DNA of 64,000 bases from Karstenula rhodostoma CBS 690.94. Taxonomy: Eukaryota > Ascomycota > Dothideomycetes > Pleosporales > Didymosphaeriaceae. The position numbers and the translations under genes are program-made. Positions 23,271 to 35,281 of the stretch are shown here, one piece after another (within the stretch, counting starts at the first letter, position 1; each line of letters begins with the position of its first letter). The stretch covers positions 343,599 through 407,598 of the forward strand of contig MU001493.1 of the NCBI GenBank assembly GCA_010093485.1, given 5' to 3'. The notes beneath the pieces are model-generated. The model was not told the origin of the DNA and did no database searches. It was given only the letters and a program-made list of their open reading frames with translations.

Positions 23271-23969
23271 TTACATAGTCCGCCAGAAATAGTTTGTGTA
23301 GAAGTTGCGCGAGAATTTGGGGTCGATGTTGACAACGTGGACATCGCCCTTCGCAGCGTTGCGGATGACGGCCTTGTTGTATTGGCCCGTGGGATCAGCC
23401 TCGACGTCGATGCCGAGTGACCGATATACTTTCAGCTTCAGTCTGCGCAATAGGTTAGCAACCAACACTCGCGAACAACGCAGGGTGAGGTGGACATACA
23501 CCGTAGCATCTTCCTCCGGTCCCTTCTCTCTTTCCCCGCCCTCCACTCCCTCGGCCTCCAACTCTCCTAGCACGCCGCCTAGCCTGCCCAACTCGCCCTC
23601 CAGCCTCTCGCCCTCCATTTCAAGGTCGCTCGCCTGCTTCGCAATCTTGAACTTCTCGGTATCTAAACGCAATATCTCGGCGGCGTGGGTGGTCGGATTG
23701 TGCTGTGACAGGGTGTGATTGTGGTTTGAGGCCAGTGTTTGGTGCGTGCGGTTAAGCCGTGTGAGAGTAGACTGCAAGGAGGAGGTGTGTTGCTGGCGGA
23801 AGGACGAAAGTGTCGCAAGAGAGTCGGAGATGCGGAGAAGCGAAGAGCGGTCGCTATCCAGCTTGAAGTGCGATGTGCATTGCGCGATGAGCTGGCCATA
23901 ATTGTTAGCTGGGCAGTGGCTATAAAGCGAGTGTGAACATACAGAAGCGGGGTCCTCGTCGAGAAGCAT
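23271..23969 (-). CDS. SPC24: Kinetochore protein Spc24 (Ndc80 complex)
   Basis: Three exons (23969-23943, 23891-23500, 23442-23271) give 196 residues. The short first exon encodes MLLDEDPAS; it joins LIAQCTSHFKLDSD, a conserved fungal Spc24 start. Residues 25-135 form a coiled coil (LDTEKFKIAKQASDLEMEGERL) that would pair with Spc25. The C-terminal globular domain has LKLKVYRSLGIDVE, NIDPKFSRNFYTNYFW and the terminal aromatic residues typical of the family. Donors are GTATGT in both cases. Spc24 anchors the Ndc80 complex to the inner kinetochore. The gene is divergent from FIS1, with 342 bp between start codons. Confidence 0.9.
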   Translation of the reverse strand: MLLDEDPASVCSHSLYSHCPANNYGQLIAQCTSHFKLDSDRSSLLRISDSLATLSSFRQQHTSSLQSTLTRLNRTHQTLASNHNHTLSQHNPTTHAAEILRLDTEKFKIAKQASDLEMEGERLEGELGRLGGVLGELEAEGVEGGEREKGPEEDATVYVHLTLRCSRVLVANLLRRLKLKVYRSLGIDVEADPTGQYNKAVIRNAAKGDVHVVNIDPKFSRNFYTNYFWRTM

Positions 23970-24311
23970 TGTGGTGGGAAAATGCGTGTCGCGTATTCGT
24001 ATCTGAGTGTTCTGCGTAGTTTTGGCTTGTGGAATTCGTGTATCAGCTGGACGGTGTTCGGGTTTGGACAGTGATGTTGCGATGCTTCGGTCGTGGTGTT
24101 GACAAAGCTGTGTTTGGCCCGAGCGTTGCACGGCAACGACGCCGGGCTGCCACCTTCAGCCACAATCGCGGCGCAGTGGCGTACGTCACTCGCACTTGCA
24201 ATCGAAAGTCATCCGCACCCACCTTTGAACCTTTGCCGCCTGTGCCTTTGGACATCGCAGCGTCAGACTCTACACACTGTTTGCAGGATTTGCGAAGAGC
24301 ACAGCTGCGAA
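23970..24311. promoter_or_regulatory. Bidirectional promoter region of SPC24 and FIS1
   Basis: The 342 bp between the divergent start codons must hold both core promoters. No TATA box was seen. Confidence 0.45.
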
Positions 24312-24875
<564 letters not shown>

Positions 24876-25728
24876 GCATGCAAGTGGCAATAATGCAGGA
24901 AGGGACGCAGAAGCTGTGATACCGTTTGGCGAAATTTGCATTGGCGTTGAGGTTTCTAACCTGGCTTTGGAGTGTATTTGTTCAAGTCTGGTGATTAGTA
25001 CATATGAGCCAACAACCACAATTTTTGTCTTCATTGGAGGACACTTAAAGACAGGTACATATATGGTGACACGTTGCTGAAGCGCGCTTCCGTCCGACAG
25101 TTGGCAGGCTGCCATCTAACCGTGAGTGAGTGCAGACGACTCCAAAGCAGAAGCGCATGGAAATCGGTAGAAGACGCGTCAGACAGCGTGTTGAACAAAC
25201 GGAGCCACAGCGGCAACCGCGCCTGTGACAAGCAATAGAGCAATACAACGCACGGCCCGCAGCTCTTATTATATTTTCTAACCCGCTCCGATTCTGCGCA
25301 CGATTCCGATAATCCTGGAGAGAGGCGGACCCTTTGCCGAGACGTTGATCGATCGGCTTCCCGACAACGTCACTGGCCGACTTCACCATTCAAGCTTCCT
25401 GGCAACAAAAAGTCGCCCACGGCTGCTCGCGAGCACCTTTTTCCATTCTGATTTCCACGCGACCTTTCTGCCATCACCCGCGCTTCCTGCGTGTTCCTGC
25501 GTGCTGCACCCACCAAGCCACAGCCCCCCAGACGCTCGAAGCAGGCGCATGACGAGACCGCTAGATACCCTGCACAGCTCAGCAGCAGCTTCCCTCGCTG
25601 CACACTACACGTGAGCGCACTTCTCACCACGCCCTCGCCTTGCATGTGCTCACATAGTCTAGACACTCCCTAGGACCTATTCTCCTTCGCGCACCTTTCC
25701 CCGCTCCTGCAAAGCATACCCCGCCACC
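24876..25728. other. Intergenic, no gene recognised
   Basis: This interval holds the 3' region of FIS1 and the promoter/5' leader of the RING gene. The last 100 bp before 25729 are pyrimidine-rich, as is common upstream of fungal starts. The start codon context ccgccaccATGa is a strong Kozak-type match. Confidence 0.5.
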
Positions 25729-27192
25729 ATGAGCGAGTCAACATCAGCCCGGCCGAGCGTTGGCCAGCGGGAGATGATGTTTTGCCACGAGTGCCATGAC
25801 GAGTGGTATCGCGACGAGCGAGGCATAATCTGCCCAGAGTGCGGATCAGAGTTTACCGAAGTCGTAGGTGCACCTTCGACCGTGCCGTAGCCTTGTCAGC
25901 GGGGATGCTAATATTGAGTTATAGATAGAAGACGGTAACGACCCGCGCGACAACGACATGTACGGCCATGGGCATGATTCCGACGACGACGAATCTATGC
26001 CTTCACTCGAAGAAGCCGATCCCCACAGTATACTCCGCGACCATAACCCTTTCCGGGCGGCTGATGATGACGATCCGGAGGAGACAGATATCAGCCAGAT
26101 GCCGCAGTTTCAAAACTCACGGCTACAGAACACGGGTCCGGGGAGATACCACTTCTCTGCCACAATACATCAGACCATTCCGCTCCCGGGGGCTGCGTTT
26201 GGACAGAACGGCAACGGCCCCAATACCATTGGCGGCATCACCTCGTTCCTCTCAAACTTGATCACTAATGCTGGCATACTGCGGCAGCAGGCTGAGGCAA
26301 GCGATGGACAGGGCGGTTCAGCACCACGGTCTGGCCCCGACAGCGATCCGCATGTACATCGGTTCACGTACTCGTCTGGTGCGCGTCTTCATCCTCGCGA
26401 TGGTGACAATCCAGGCCCTCGTCTGGAGCCGGTGGATGGCCTTAACAAGTAAGATGATCGTAAACATACATTAGTCAACTCGCTGACAGTCGTAGTGTTC
26501 TCTCCGAGTTATTTGCAGCATTCGGAGACCCCAACGCAGCCCAGGGAATGCGCCCAGGCGCCTTCCCCGGACCTCCTGAGCCATCCTTCGGCGGCAGGCC
26601 CATGGACCCGCTTATGGGCCTCTTCGCAGCCCTCAGTAGCGGCCAGCATGGAGACTTCGTTACCTCTCAAGAAGCCATGGACCGCATTGTCTCACAGCTC
26701 ATGGAACAAACCGCGACTAGCAACGCTCCAGGCCCTGCTTCGCAAGCCGAGATCGATGCTCTTCCCCGAAAGAAAGTCACGAGGGAAATGCTCGGCGATG
26801 ATGGAAACGCCGATTGTAGTATATGCATGGATGCCGTCGCGCTTGAAGAAGAGGTCACGGAGCTCCCCTGCAAGCACTGGTTCCACCACCAGTGTGTCGC
26901 GGCGTGGCTGAAAGAGCACGACACATGTCCCCACTGCCGTAAAGGCATCACCAAGACCGACGAAAACGCCCACAAGGACACTCCATCAGGTGCAGCTACG
27001 GCGAGTTCGAGCGCCGATCCGACTGCGAATATGCCAGGTGCTTTCGGCGTCACCGGGGAAGGCACGTCGAACAACCCGTTCGTCGTACCGGGCAGCTCGC
27101 CGGCGGGTCCAGCACGGGAGAGCAGTTCCGGCGCACAACAGGGCCACTCGAGTGCGCACGACGCAGCGGAGCGAAGGGGTTGGTGGCCCTGA
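25729..27192 (+). CDS. RING-H2 E3 ubiquitin ligase, RNF115/RNF126-like
   Basis: Three exons (25729-25863, 25925-26448, 26496-27192) give 451 residues. An N-terminal zinc ribbon shows CHEC (C19, C22) and CPEC (C35, C38). A long acidic, Gly/Pro-rich region follows. The RING-H2 finger begins near residue 327: CSICMDAV, then CKHWFHHQCVAAWLKEHDTC and PHCR, with all eight zinc ligands. This N-terminal ribbon plus C-terminal RING layout is that of the animal RNF115/126 (BCA2) ligases and their fungal relatives. They act in the cytosol in protein quality control and trafficking. The tail is Ser/Gly-rich and disordered. Confidence 0.9.
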
Positions 27193-28133
27193 ACGCCGCC
27201 CTTGTAATACGCTTGATCAATTTTAGCTGATCGTTTTGTATCATAGCAAGACGGAGCCATGGCAGCAATAGAGCACGTATTCGCCGCAGGAGCAGGACGG
27301 CGTCGGAGGTCATGGACAGCGTCGAAGTGATTCTGAGTCGCTTGGGGCGAAATCGCCGCACCGAGTGAGGTAGTCTATCCGTTACTTCACAAGGGGTCCA
27401 GGAACGTTAGCGCCAGACTCGGTCACGAGTCTTTCTTTGGACGGCGGACGAACCGATGGATACATGGGCGCCCATGTAGATAGTTCAGCACTGGCACTTC
27501 TGGCGTTTGGTTTGGCTTGGATAGGATAGCGGCATCTCTTTCCTCGGGTGCTCGTATGGCTCCTTTATGGATTCCCCCGACTGTTTGAATAGCGTTCCCA
27601 TTGCACTCTTGTATCCTTTGCTTATTGCTATTCGCCACGTTGGAGCATGTGACATGCACGGTCGTGTGGGGGAAAACCAGTAATGGTCACGTAACGATTG
27701 ATGAACACAACGTTTGGCTCTAGGAAGTCACAGCACAGCACAGCGCAGCACACGTGGACATGTTTGCATCAGTCCTTATATTGCGGTGAACTATAGCAGG
27801 CAACACGACTGCCACTTGCGTTTCCGTACGCTACTGTCCAAAGCAGAACATGCAAAACACTGATCAACTCTCATTTCCATCGTCTCCCTTTCCAGCTTCC
27901 TTCCGGCAAACCTCCCTCCTCTTTTCCTCCCATTTCGACCCATTCAACAGAAAAACCAGCGGCTATATACCCCCAACTAAGCTCCGCCATTCCTAGTTTT
28001 TCCTTTGTCTTTTTCTCGTTTTCGCCCATTGGGCCTGCCGGTCTAACTCGTCGAGATTAACCGTCCGGCCCATGTGATCAAACACAAATGCATTCGAGTT
28101 TGAGTTCGAGTTCGATGCCTCTGGGGTAGGCTC
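27193..28133. other. Intergenic between convergent genes
   Basis: The RING gene and the GYF gene converge here. A short imperfect cacag-type repeat occurs near 27730-27750, and a pyrimidine-rich stretch lies at 27880-27960. No coding region is supported. Confidence 0.5.
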
Positions 28134-31100
28134 CTAGCGCTTCGCACCCTTCTTTTTGGCAGCAACAACCTTGAAGTTACCACTGTCGAGCGTGCTCTGT
28201 TGTTGCTGCTGCTGCTGCTGCTGTGCGTTCGGGTTGCCCTTCTTCGCGACCTCGCTCCACCCGCCACCAGACTTGTTATCGGCGGGGCTGGCCGTGTTGC
28301 GCTCGTCGACAATGCCCTGAGCGGCCAGTTTGCGGCGGCGCAGGAATTCTTCGGCAAAGTGACGACTATCGATGTTATGGGTAGCGGCGTGAACCGACTC
28401 AGTTATGAGCTCGAGCTCAGCCGGGAAGGAGAGTAGCGAAGCGATGAACTCCTCGGCTGTTTCTCGTTAGCCAATTACAATAGGCGGGTGATACAAAAAA
28501 CTTACCATTGATGCTCTTGTTAAGATCGCCACGAACCTCAGCAACAGCCCATTTCTTAAATTCCTCTTGGGCATTGACCTGCCCGGCAGGTTGGCCAGCA
28601 GTAATAGTGCGGGTCACAACAGGCTTCTTAACGACAGCAGGGACCACACTGCTGCTGGCAGATCGAATGGTGGGCGGAGGAGCGGGCGAGGCAATCGGGG
28701 CTTTTGCTTTACCACTGGAGCCAACAGTAGTCCAAGCACCGCCAGCGACCGGTGGCGGAACAGCTGACTGCTTGCTTGCAAGGTCAGCATATCTCTTTCC
28801 GGAGGCCAGGCTTTGAGCGGCAGCAGCAGCAGTAAATGCGTTCGCGGTGGCTTGAGCAGCAGCCTTCTGTTTGCGAGCTTCTTCCTCCTTTTGAATCTGT
28901 TGCAGTGTCTTCTTCGCCGCAGCAGTTGGCTGGCCAGGTGCCTTGCCTGCGAGCGGCTTAGCCCAGGCGGATGCATTTCCAGCTCCTGGCGTTACAGGCG
29001 AAGCTCCACTTGCCCATGTCGAACTGGACGGGAGGCCGGGTTGAGGCGCAGACGCCTGCGCTTGGGCGGCCATTTCTTTCTCCAGTGCTTCACGGCGAGC
29101 AGCTGCGGCAATGGCTTCGCGTTCAGCTGCCTTTCTAGCCTCCGCTTCTTGGATCTCCTTCAGCGAAGGCCCACGGAGTGCCTCTGAAGGTTCCTTCGCC
29201 CATGGAGCGATCGATGCACTAGGAGTATCCGCCGAAGGCGTCTCCGAACGCGATCGTGACTCGCCCGCGAGGGAGTCAGCGACAATGGGCTTCCTCTGTG
29301 CTGCAGGCGCAGGCAGCGGTGACTGAGACAGTGGCGGAGGGAAGGGATGAATGACTGGCTCGATCTTGTTCCAAGCCGATTGAGGCTGGGGCGTTTGCTT
29401 GGCTGTAGCAGCTTTCTGAACTTGTTCTGTCAGGGAAAGGGGCTCAGTGTGGGTGGTCATGGTTTCATCTCCTTGACTCGCCTGTGCCCTCTCTTCTTGA
29501 GCATGTTCAGCTTGCGACTCCTGGTCGATCGTAGAAGTAATCGGCTTTCCAATGACGCCTTCCGTGGGAGGCAGCTGACCTAGATCAGTTTGTACCCTGA
29601 GATCTTGGAACTGTTGCAATCGATCTGCAGATGCCTGCGCAGCTTGTTGTTCGTTGGAGCCAAGTCGCTGCAGAGCGTCGTGTTCAGTTTGCTCGCGCTG
29701 AAGACGGGCACGATCGTTCAGCATTTGAACAACCTGCTGAGCCTGTGTATTGGAGTCTTGTTGTTGTTGCTGCTGTTGTTGTTGTTGTCCGAATTGCGGT
29801 GGGGCATTGCCAAAAGATGACTGAGCGGTGCGACCAAGGTTAAGTCGATCCATCACCGAGGGCAGATCTTCCTCTCGAATGTTTCCAAGTGAATCGACGT
29901 TGGGTCCGATGGGTCCTAGACCGGGAACAGGAGTCGGCCTGAAAGCGTTGTCGAGCAGACCTGGGACAGCTGGACCACCAGGAAGAGGACCTTGGCCTGG
30001 AGACGGTTGGTAACCGCCAGGCGAAGTAATGCTACCATAACTCGGCTGGCTATGAAGACTATGGGCACTGGAGTGATGTTGAAGCTGGTGGGGAAGGATG
30101 CCGTGCGAACCCAGTCCCATCTGCTGCTTGGCCAGCGCTTGTTGTGCGGCGAGGTGTTCCTTTTGGCGCGCCATCAGATATTGTTCCTCTTGCTTCCGGC
30201 GCTCAAGCGCATTCTGTTGCTCGGCGGTCAAAGTGGTACCAAAACTTGGGAACGAGTTGGCAAATGGTGGCTGGGCGCCTCCGTTCGGGCCAGCAGGGGC
30301 GTTACCTGTCCAAGTTGTTCCTGATGTCGTAGATGATGAAGAGCCATGCGGTATCCCAATTTGGGGTACAAGGAAAGGTTCCCTAGAATTCCCAATACGA
30401 CGGATAAGCTGTAGCAAGGGTTCATAGTCTGGATCCTCCTGCTTCTTCACCAATAGCTCAGGGGAGAAGTACCCTGCTTTGTACCAGTCGTGCATCTCCA
30501 GTCCTGAGAAAGGGCCTTGTATGCCACCCGATGGGTCGCGATAAATCCATCGCATCCTGTCTGGCATAACCATCGTGCGTTGCTGAGGAGGTGGGGGCAG
30601 GTTCGAAGCCGGACTATTGATGCCTGGGGTTTGTGCCGAGGGTTGTGCAGTGCGCGTCTGATTCAGCGCCGCCATCGACAGAGAAGTGGTCGCCAAATTT
30701 GAGCTCTGACTCACGGCTGAAGATTGGCCAAAACCAGATCCAATTGGCTCCTCGTGGTGACCTCCTGAGAAATCGTCGAAAAGATTACGTCCGGTCCGGA
30801 AAGGGCTTTCGGTATCGCGAGGGGGCAAGATGCTGCCAGGAGCCTGACCACCGAAGGCGCCGCGCCCAAAAGTCCCAGTCATGCTTTGTTGCCGGTCGCC
30901 CTGACTGGAAGTGTCATCCAGAGGTCGACCCTGATCACCACTTCGCATTTGTTCCTGCATAGCAATAGGAAAAAGGGAGCCTAGTTTGCTCGAGCGACCG
31001 AACGTCCCACCGTGACCAGAACCAAAAAGCGAATTGCTGCCAAGCCCTGCTAAGCTCGGTGACTGCGCCTCTCCTACATTTCCAAACAAACCGTCCAGAC

Positions 31101-32916
31101 CACCTCTTAGACCACGCTCTTGAACGGGAGTGCCTATGGTCTGCTGGCCAGTAGACCACGCAGAAGCGCCGCCTAGTCCAGGCAGACCACCCAGTCCTGG
31201 AAGTGTAGGGAATCCACGAGAAGGTCCTACGCTCGAAGTCTGGCTGCGGTCACTTGCCGCAATCTCAAAAGGTCCGGGTACTCTTCCCATACCTCCAAGA
31301 CCGCCGAATTGGTGCTGATGGAGACCGGATCCTGCCTGCGGATCCACCTGAAAACTACCCATCCCAGGATAATGCGCGTTCTGCGGTTCAGACCCATCCG
31401 AATCTGCGTCATCATGGTGATCGTGCCTAACATGGTCAGGGCTTGCGAACGGATTCGTGTCTGTTGGGCTCATGGGCTCATGGCGGTCTCCACCGCTGCG
31501 GTGGTGCGGCGTCTGATGAGCGCCGTGGAAGATGTCGCGCAGGCCCGTAGTATCTGCAGTCATACCAAAATGAGAGAATCCGGTATCGTCACGAGGATCT
31601 GGTCGTTGAGGCGTCCCGAATGCTCCTTGGCCTTGCTGGCGAGGGGGACTCAGATCCCGTCCACCTCCCAAAGCTGCACTTCCACTACGGAGGTCGTCCT
31701 CGGCGTAAGGATCAGTGTCATGACTGGTCGGTCGATTCGAACGGGTATCCGTCCAAGATGGATCAGCCTCGTTGACGGCTCCAAGGTTTCCCAAAGATGT
31801 TTTCTCCGCCGGACCTTTTCCTACATCCTCGAGGCTACCCTTGTTCATGAGGCCCTTGAATCTGCTCTCACCGCGTACGCTTCCGAATCCCGGCTTTTTC
31901 TCAGCTTGCGGGGCTACGAAACTTCCAAAAGCGCCCATTGGTGAGAATCCACCAGTTTGCGCAGCACTCCACGGAGACGCAGCATTACTAGAACCGAGTC
32001 CGCCGGTCGCGGTGCGCTTCAGAGTACCAAGTGGGCCGGCATTCTCAGCTGCGATCCTCTCCTTGTCGCGCTCCTCGGTCGATAGGCCTGGTTCCTTGAA
32101 GTCAGTGCGCCGTCGCACCAGAGCCGGCGGGGGCGTCACAGCGCTTGACTCCTCCCTTGCGAATCTAGATGCCGACGGCGATGCTAGCGCACTCGAGGGG
32201 AATGGAAAGGCGTCGCCCGTATCGCGCCGGCGCGTGCCTGGCCGAGCACTGGTGGGGGACGACACGCCATACGGTCCGGTTGCTGAAATACTAGTTTTGC
32301 GCAGGGACAGCCCTTCTTTCGGCGCGCCGTCCTTGTTCGTGTTCTGCGCGGGTGGTTTCAGCGGCGAGTTGACCGAAGAGTTGAACACCTAAGCAAGAAA
32401 GTAAATGTTAGATCAAGTGCTAGAAAGAAGCGGCGCGATGTCAAATACCTCTTTCTCTTCTTCAGTCAAGTTGGATAGGCCTAGCGGTTGAACGTTGCCG
32501 TCCCTATCCCAGCATGGATCGACCCCGCCCTGGCCCTCCCGGCCATGCTCGTCTTTCCGACCCCAATTAGAGCCGGAGTTCCCATTGGTGATGTTCGGTT
32601 CCCAGTTACCCACGTAGAGATCTGAGAGGCCATCCCTCAACTCATCCGACTCCCGATGCGACCGGAACAGGCTGATCATCTGATCTCGAGCGTACCGGCC
32701 CTCGCCAGAGCGGCCCGACTGAGCATGTGGCGGCACGTATACGCCGGGGGTTGAGGCCGATGTGTTCTGGGCGGCGCTTGCATCGCGGGAAGAGGTCTGC
32801 GCCGTGGAGCCGGAGAGGGTGGGTGCATGTGAGGGCCGGCGAAATGTTTGCGTTGCACCATTCGTGCGTCGAGGCCTGCCATCGTTAGACGGGCGATAAA
32901 CACCGTTAGGCGCCAT
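28134..32916 (-). CDS. GYF-domain protein (Smy2/GIGYF-like)
   Basis: Three exons (32916-32449, 32388-28506, 28456-28134) give 1557 residues with consistent phases. The GYF domain lies near residues 763-830: MRWIYRDPSGGIQGPFSGLE, MHDWYKAGYFSPELLVKK, and a PFLVPQIG end. The signature W-x-Y...GPF...W-Y..G-Y-F is complete. GYF domains bind proline-rich peptides. Yeast Smy2/Syh1 and animal GIGYF proteins act in mRNA quality control, translation repression and ER-Golgi traffic. The rest is low complexity: Gly/Ser/Asp-rich before the domain, Gln/Ala/Lys-rich helices after it, and two polyglutamine runs (about 29760-29790 and 28200-28225). The N-terminus includes LSNLTEEEKEVF across the first splice. 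The C-terminus ends in AAKKKGAKR. Confidence 0.9.
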
Positions 32917-34389
32917 GGTTGTAGCGAGAGTGATGGTAATGCTGGCTAGTGATATGGTGTAATTTTTTGCGGGGAAGCGAGTCTGTGATAAGTGTGCGAA
33001 GGCATATCGTGTACACAATGCGAGGTACCAGGCGAGGGAGCGGCTGCACTTACCAGTCTCCGCCCGAATCCGCCCGCGATGAGCTGGCATGGTTTCCTGC
33101 CGCAGCAGACGCGAAAGATGCAGGTGCCATGGCAAAGTTGGTGTAGAGAAGTCCCGATCGAGCAGCGCGCTGTCAAGGACGAGAGATGAAAGTGCGGCGA
33201 GCGTGTAGAGGGCAGGTGCGACCACGGGAAAAGTAGCGGGCTTGCAGCTGGGCGCGAATGAGAGGAGGGCGATATTATCGTTCGCGTGTGCGTGTGTAGT
33301 ACAGAGGATGGGAGCTGTGTCGAATGCCACAAGGAAGAAGCTCTGTCGTAGAGTCGCCCCAAAAGAACATTGAAAGTCGTCTCCACAGGCGAGGTCACGT
33401 GCATGGCTCTAATTTTCGCCGAACGAACCAACCCCCCCGTCGTCATTTCAACGCGTCCGAGGGTGCACGCGACAACACTAGTCAGCAGCCTCGCGCAGCA
33501 CCCACCGCGACATGCAGCATTACACTCGGCTCGGACATTGCTGCTGTTTCGAGCTGCCTGTCTCCTATCCCATGGCTTGTGCGACAAGTTCTGCGCACAA
33601 TCGCACCCCTGCCTCCCCTTTACGCTGCCTGTGGGCCGTGGCACGCATACCTCAACGCTCCACTCCACCATCCTCAACACGGAGCGCCTCACTCCCGAGA
33701 TTGCCCCCTATCCAGCTTGCAGATGTCCGCACAGCTTGTCGACTGGGCTCGATACAACAAGTTCCAACCATGGTTGCTCCTTGTCCTCTTCAACCCTCAG
33801 GTCTCTACTCGCCTTCTTCCGTGTCGAACTTGGCGCTCTTTCCTCTCTGATATACCCACCTGCCCCTCAACGAGCTTTGCCCTTCTCCTGCCATGACCTC
33901 GTTTCCGCGTGAAGGAGAAGTTTGCTTCTTATGCCACCTGCGTTTGCATTCCTTCCTACTGGCTGACTCCGAATGTTTGCTCACTCGATCAATGCCACCA
34001 ACCAATAAAAGCAAATCACACGTTAGACAGCCCGTTGCCCGCTGATGGCATTATCGAATTCTACAGGCTCGATCTCACCCTACTTCAAAGAGCAGTAGCA
34101 CGGAATCAGGAAGTTCGTTAACAGCTGGCTCTACTATGCCGCGACTGGCGAGCTCAGATGACTGTTTATAAGGAGCACTGCAGCATGTCGAAGCCCCCCC
34201 TCGCGATGCGTTCTGCCATGAAATTGACGTAGCGCTGACCTGCATCCGAGACTCTTGGTTTTCGTTGAACTTGCACGGTTCTTTTACTCAACGACTGTCT
34301 GCGACTTCGGATTTTCCCTCTTATTTGACTTCATCATATTCCGCGTCCTCTACGCTAGCCGCCTCATCCCGGACTCCACTACACCCCTA
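32917..34389. other. Intergenic between divergent genes
   Basis: This 1.47 kb lies between the GYF gene and the low-complexity protein gene and must hold both promoters and leaders. Plus-strand open frames at 33324-33912 are pyrimidine-rich and have no domain. I do not support a gene here, though a short leader exon cannot be excluded. Confidence 0.45.
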
Positions 34390-35281
34390 ATGAGTGACGA
34401 CTCCAGCAAGTTTACTCATCTCCTGGATATTCCAACCCTCCAGGTTTGTGACCTTTTGTATGCCTTTTCCCAGAAAGAAAAAGCGACACAACAACGCGCT
34501 CGCACGCTCTAATCTATCAACGCCGCTACAGCCACGTAATATGGCTCTTGTTCTGGGTCGGGATCGCTGGGCAAAGGCACACGACCCGCTTGGCAACGAA
34601 TCTTATTCCTACCGAAGATTCCTTGCACAGCAACGCAATGCAATGAGTGGCAGAGGGGGAGGGATGTACTTGAACGATTATCGTAATACGTTCGGTCGCG
34701 GGGGCTTGGGTGGTTTTCGGACACCCCGTATGCGACGTCCAGCCTTCGGCGGCGGCTATTACGGTGGTTACACTGGGTACGGCGGGTACAGTCGGCGGCC
34801 ATACACCTCACTGCCACGATTCGGTGCGCGGCCAACCCAGTTTCGCAGACCCTACTCGCGACATCCTTCCTGGTCGGCATTCAACTACGGAGGCGGCCTC
34901 GGGAGAATGAGACAGCAGTTCCAGCCCAGGTATCGCGCTTACTCACCCTCACCATTTCGAAACCGCCGCCGACCGTACGGAAGATATCCAAACTTCGACG
35001 AGGAGGGCCTTTCTGAGGACGACTATGATGAAAGCGATCTTGAAGACAGCTATTATCCCTCGCCACAGCGTAGGTGGTATAACGGCTACCGAGACTGGGG
35101 CGATGGCGATGACGACGATGACGACGACGATGATGACGAATGGGACGAATATGGATATGACGGTCTAGAGGAAGAGGACGACAGTGACTTCGACGAGCAA
35201 GACTATGATTCGGATGTTTATGACGAGGGTCGTTACGGATACGGGGGAACCAGGATTAACCCAAGAGGTTACAGGTGGTGA
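34390..35281 (+). CDS. Disordered Arg/Gly/Tyr-rich protein with acidic tail
   Basis: Two exons are predicted: 34390-34443, encoding MSDDSSKFTHLLDIPTLQ, and 34532-35281, joined in phase by a GTTTGT donor, a ctaatc branch-like site and a CTACAG acceptor. The product is 267 residues. The family is not recognised. Residues about 50-190 are rich in Arg, Gly, Tyr and Phe (FGGGYYGGYTGYGGY, then many RRP steps), like RGG/prion-like RNA-binding regions. Residues about 195-250 are extremely acidic, with a run of ten Asp, interspersed with Tyr. There is no folded domain, signal peptide or membrane segment. A role in RNA binding or condensates is inference from composition. If the first exon is wrong, an alternative start is the Met at 34541. 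Confidence 0.68.
35101..35140 (+). repeat. GAC/GAT trinucleotide tract encoding poly-Asp
   Basis: A run of GAC and GAT codons encodes ten consecutive aspartates in the acidic tail of the disordered protein. Mixed codons suggest it is older than a pure microsatellite. Confidence 0.8.
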
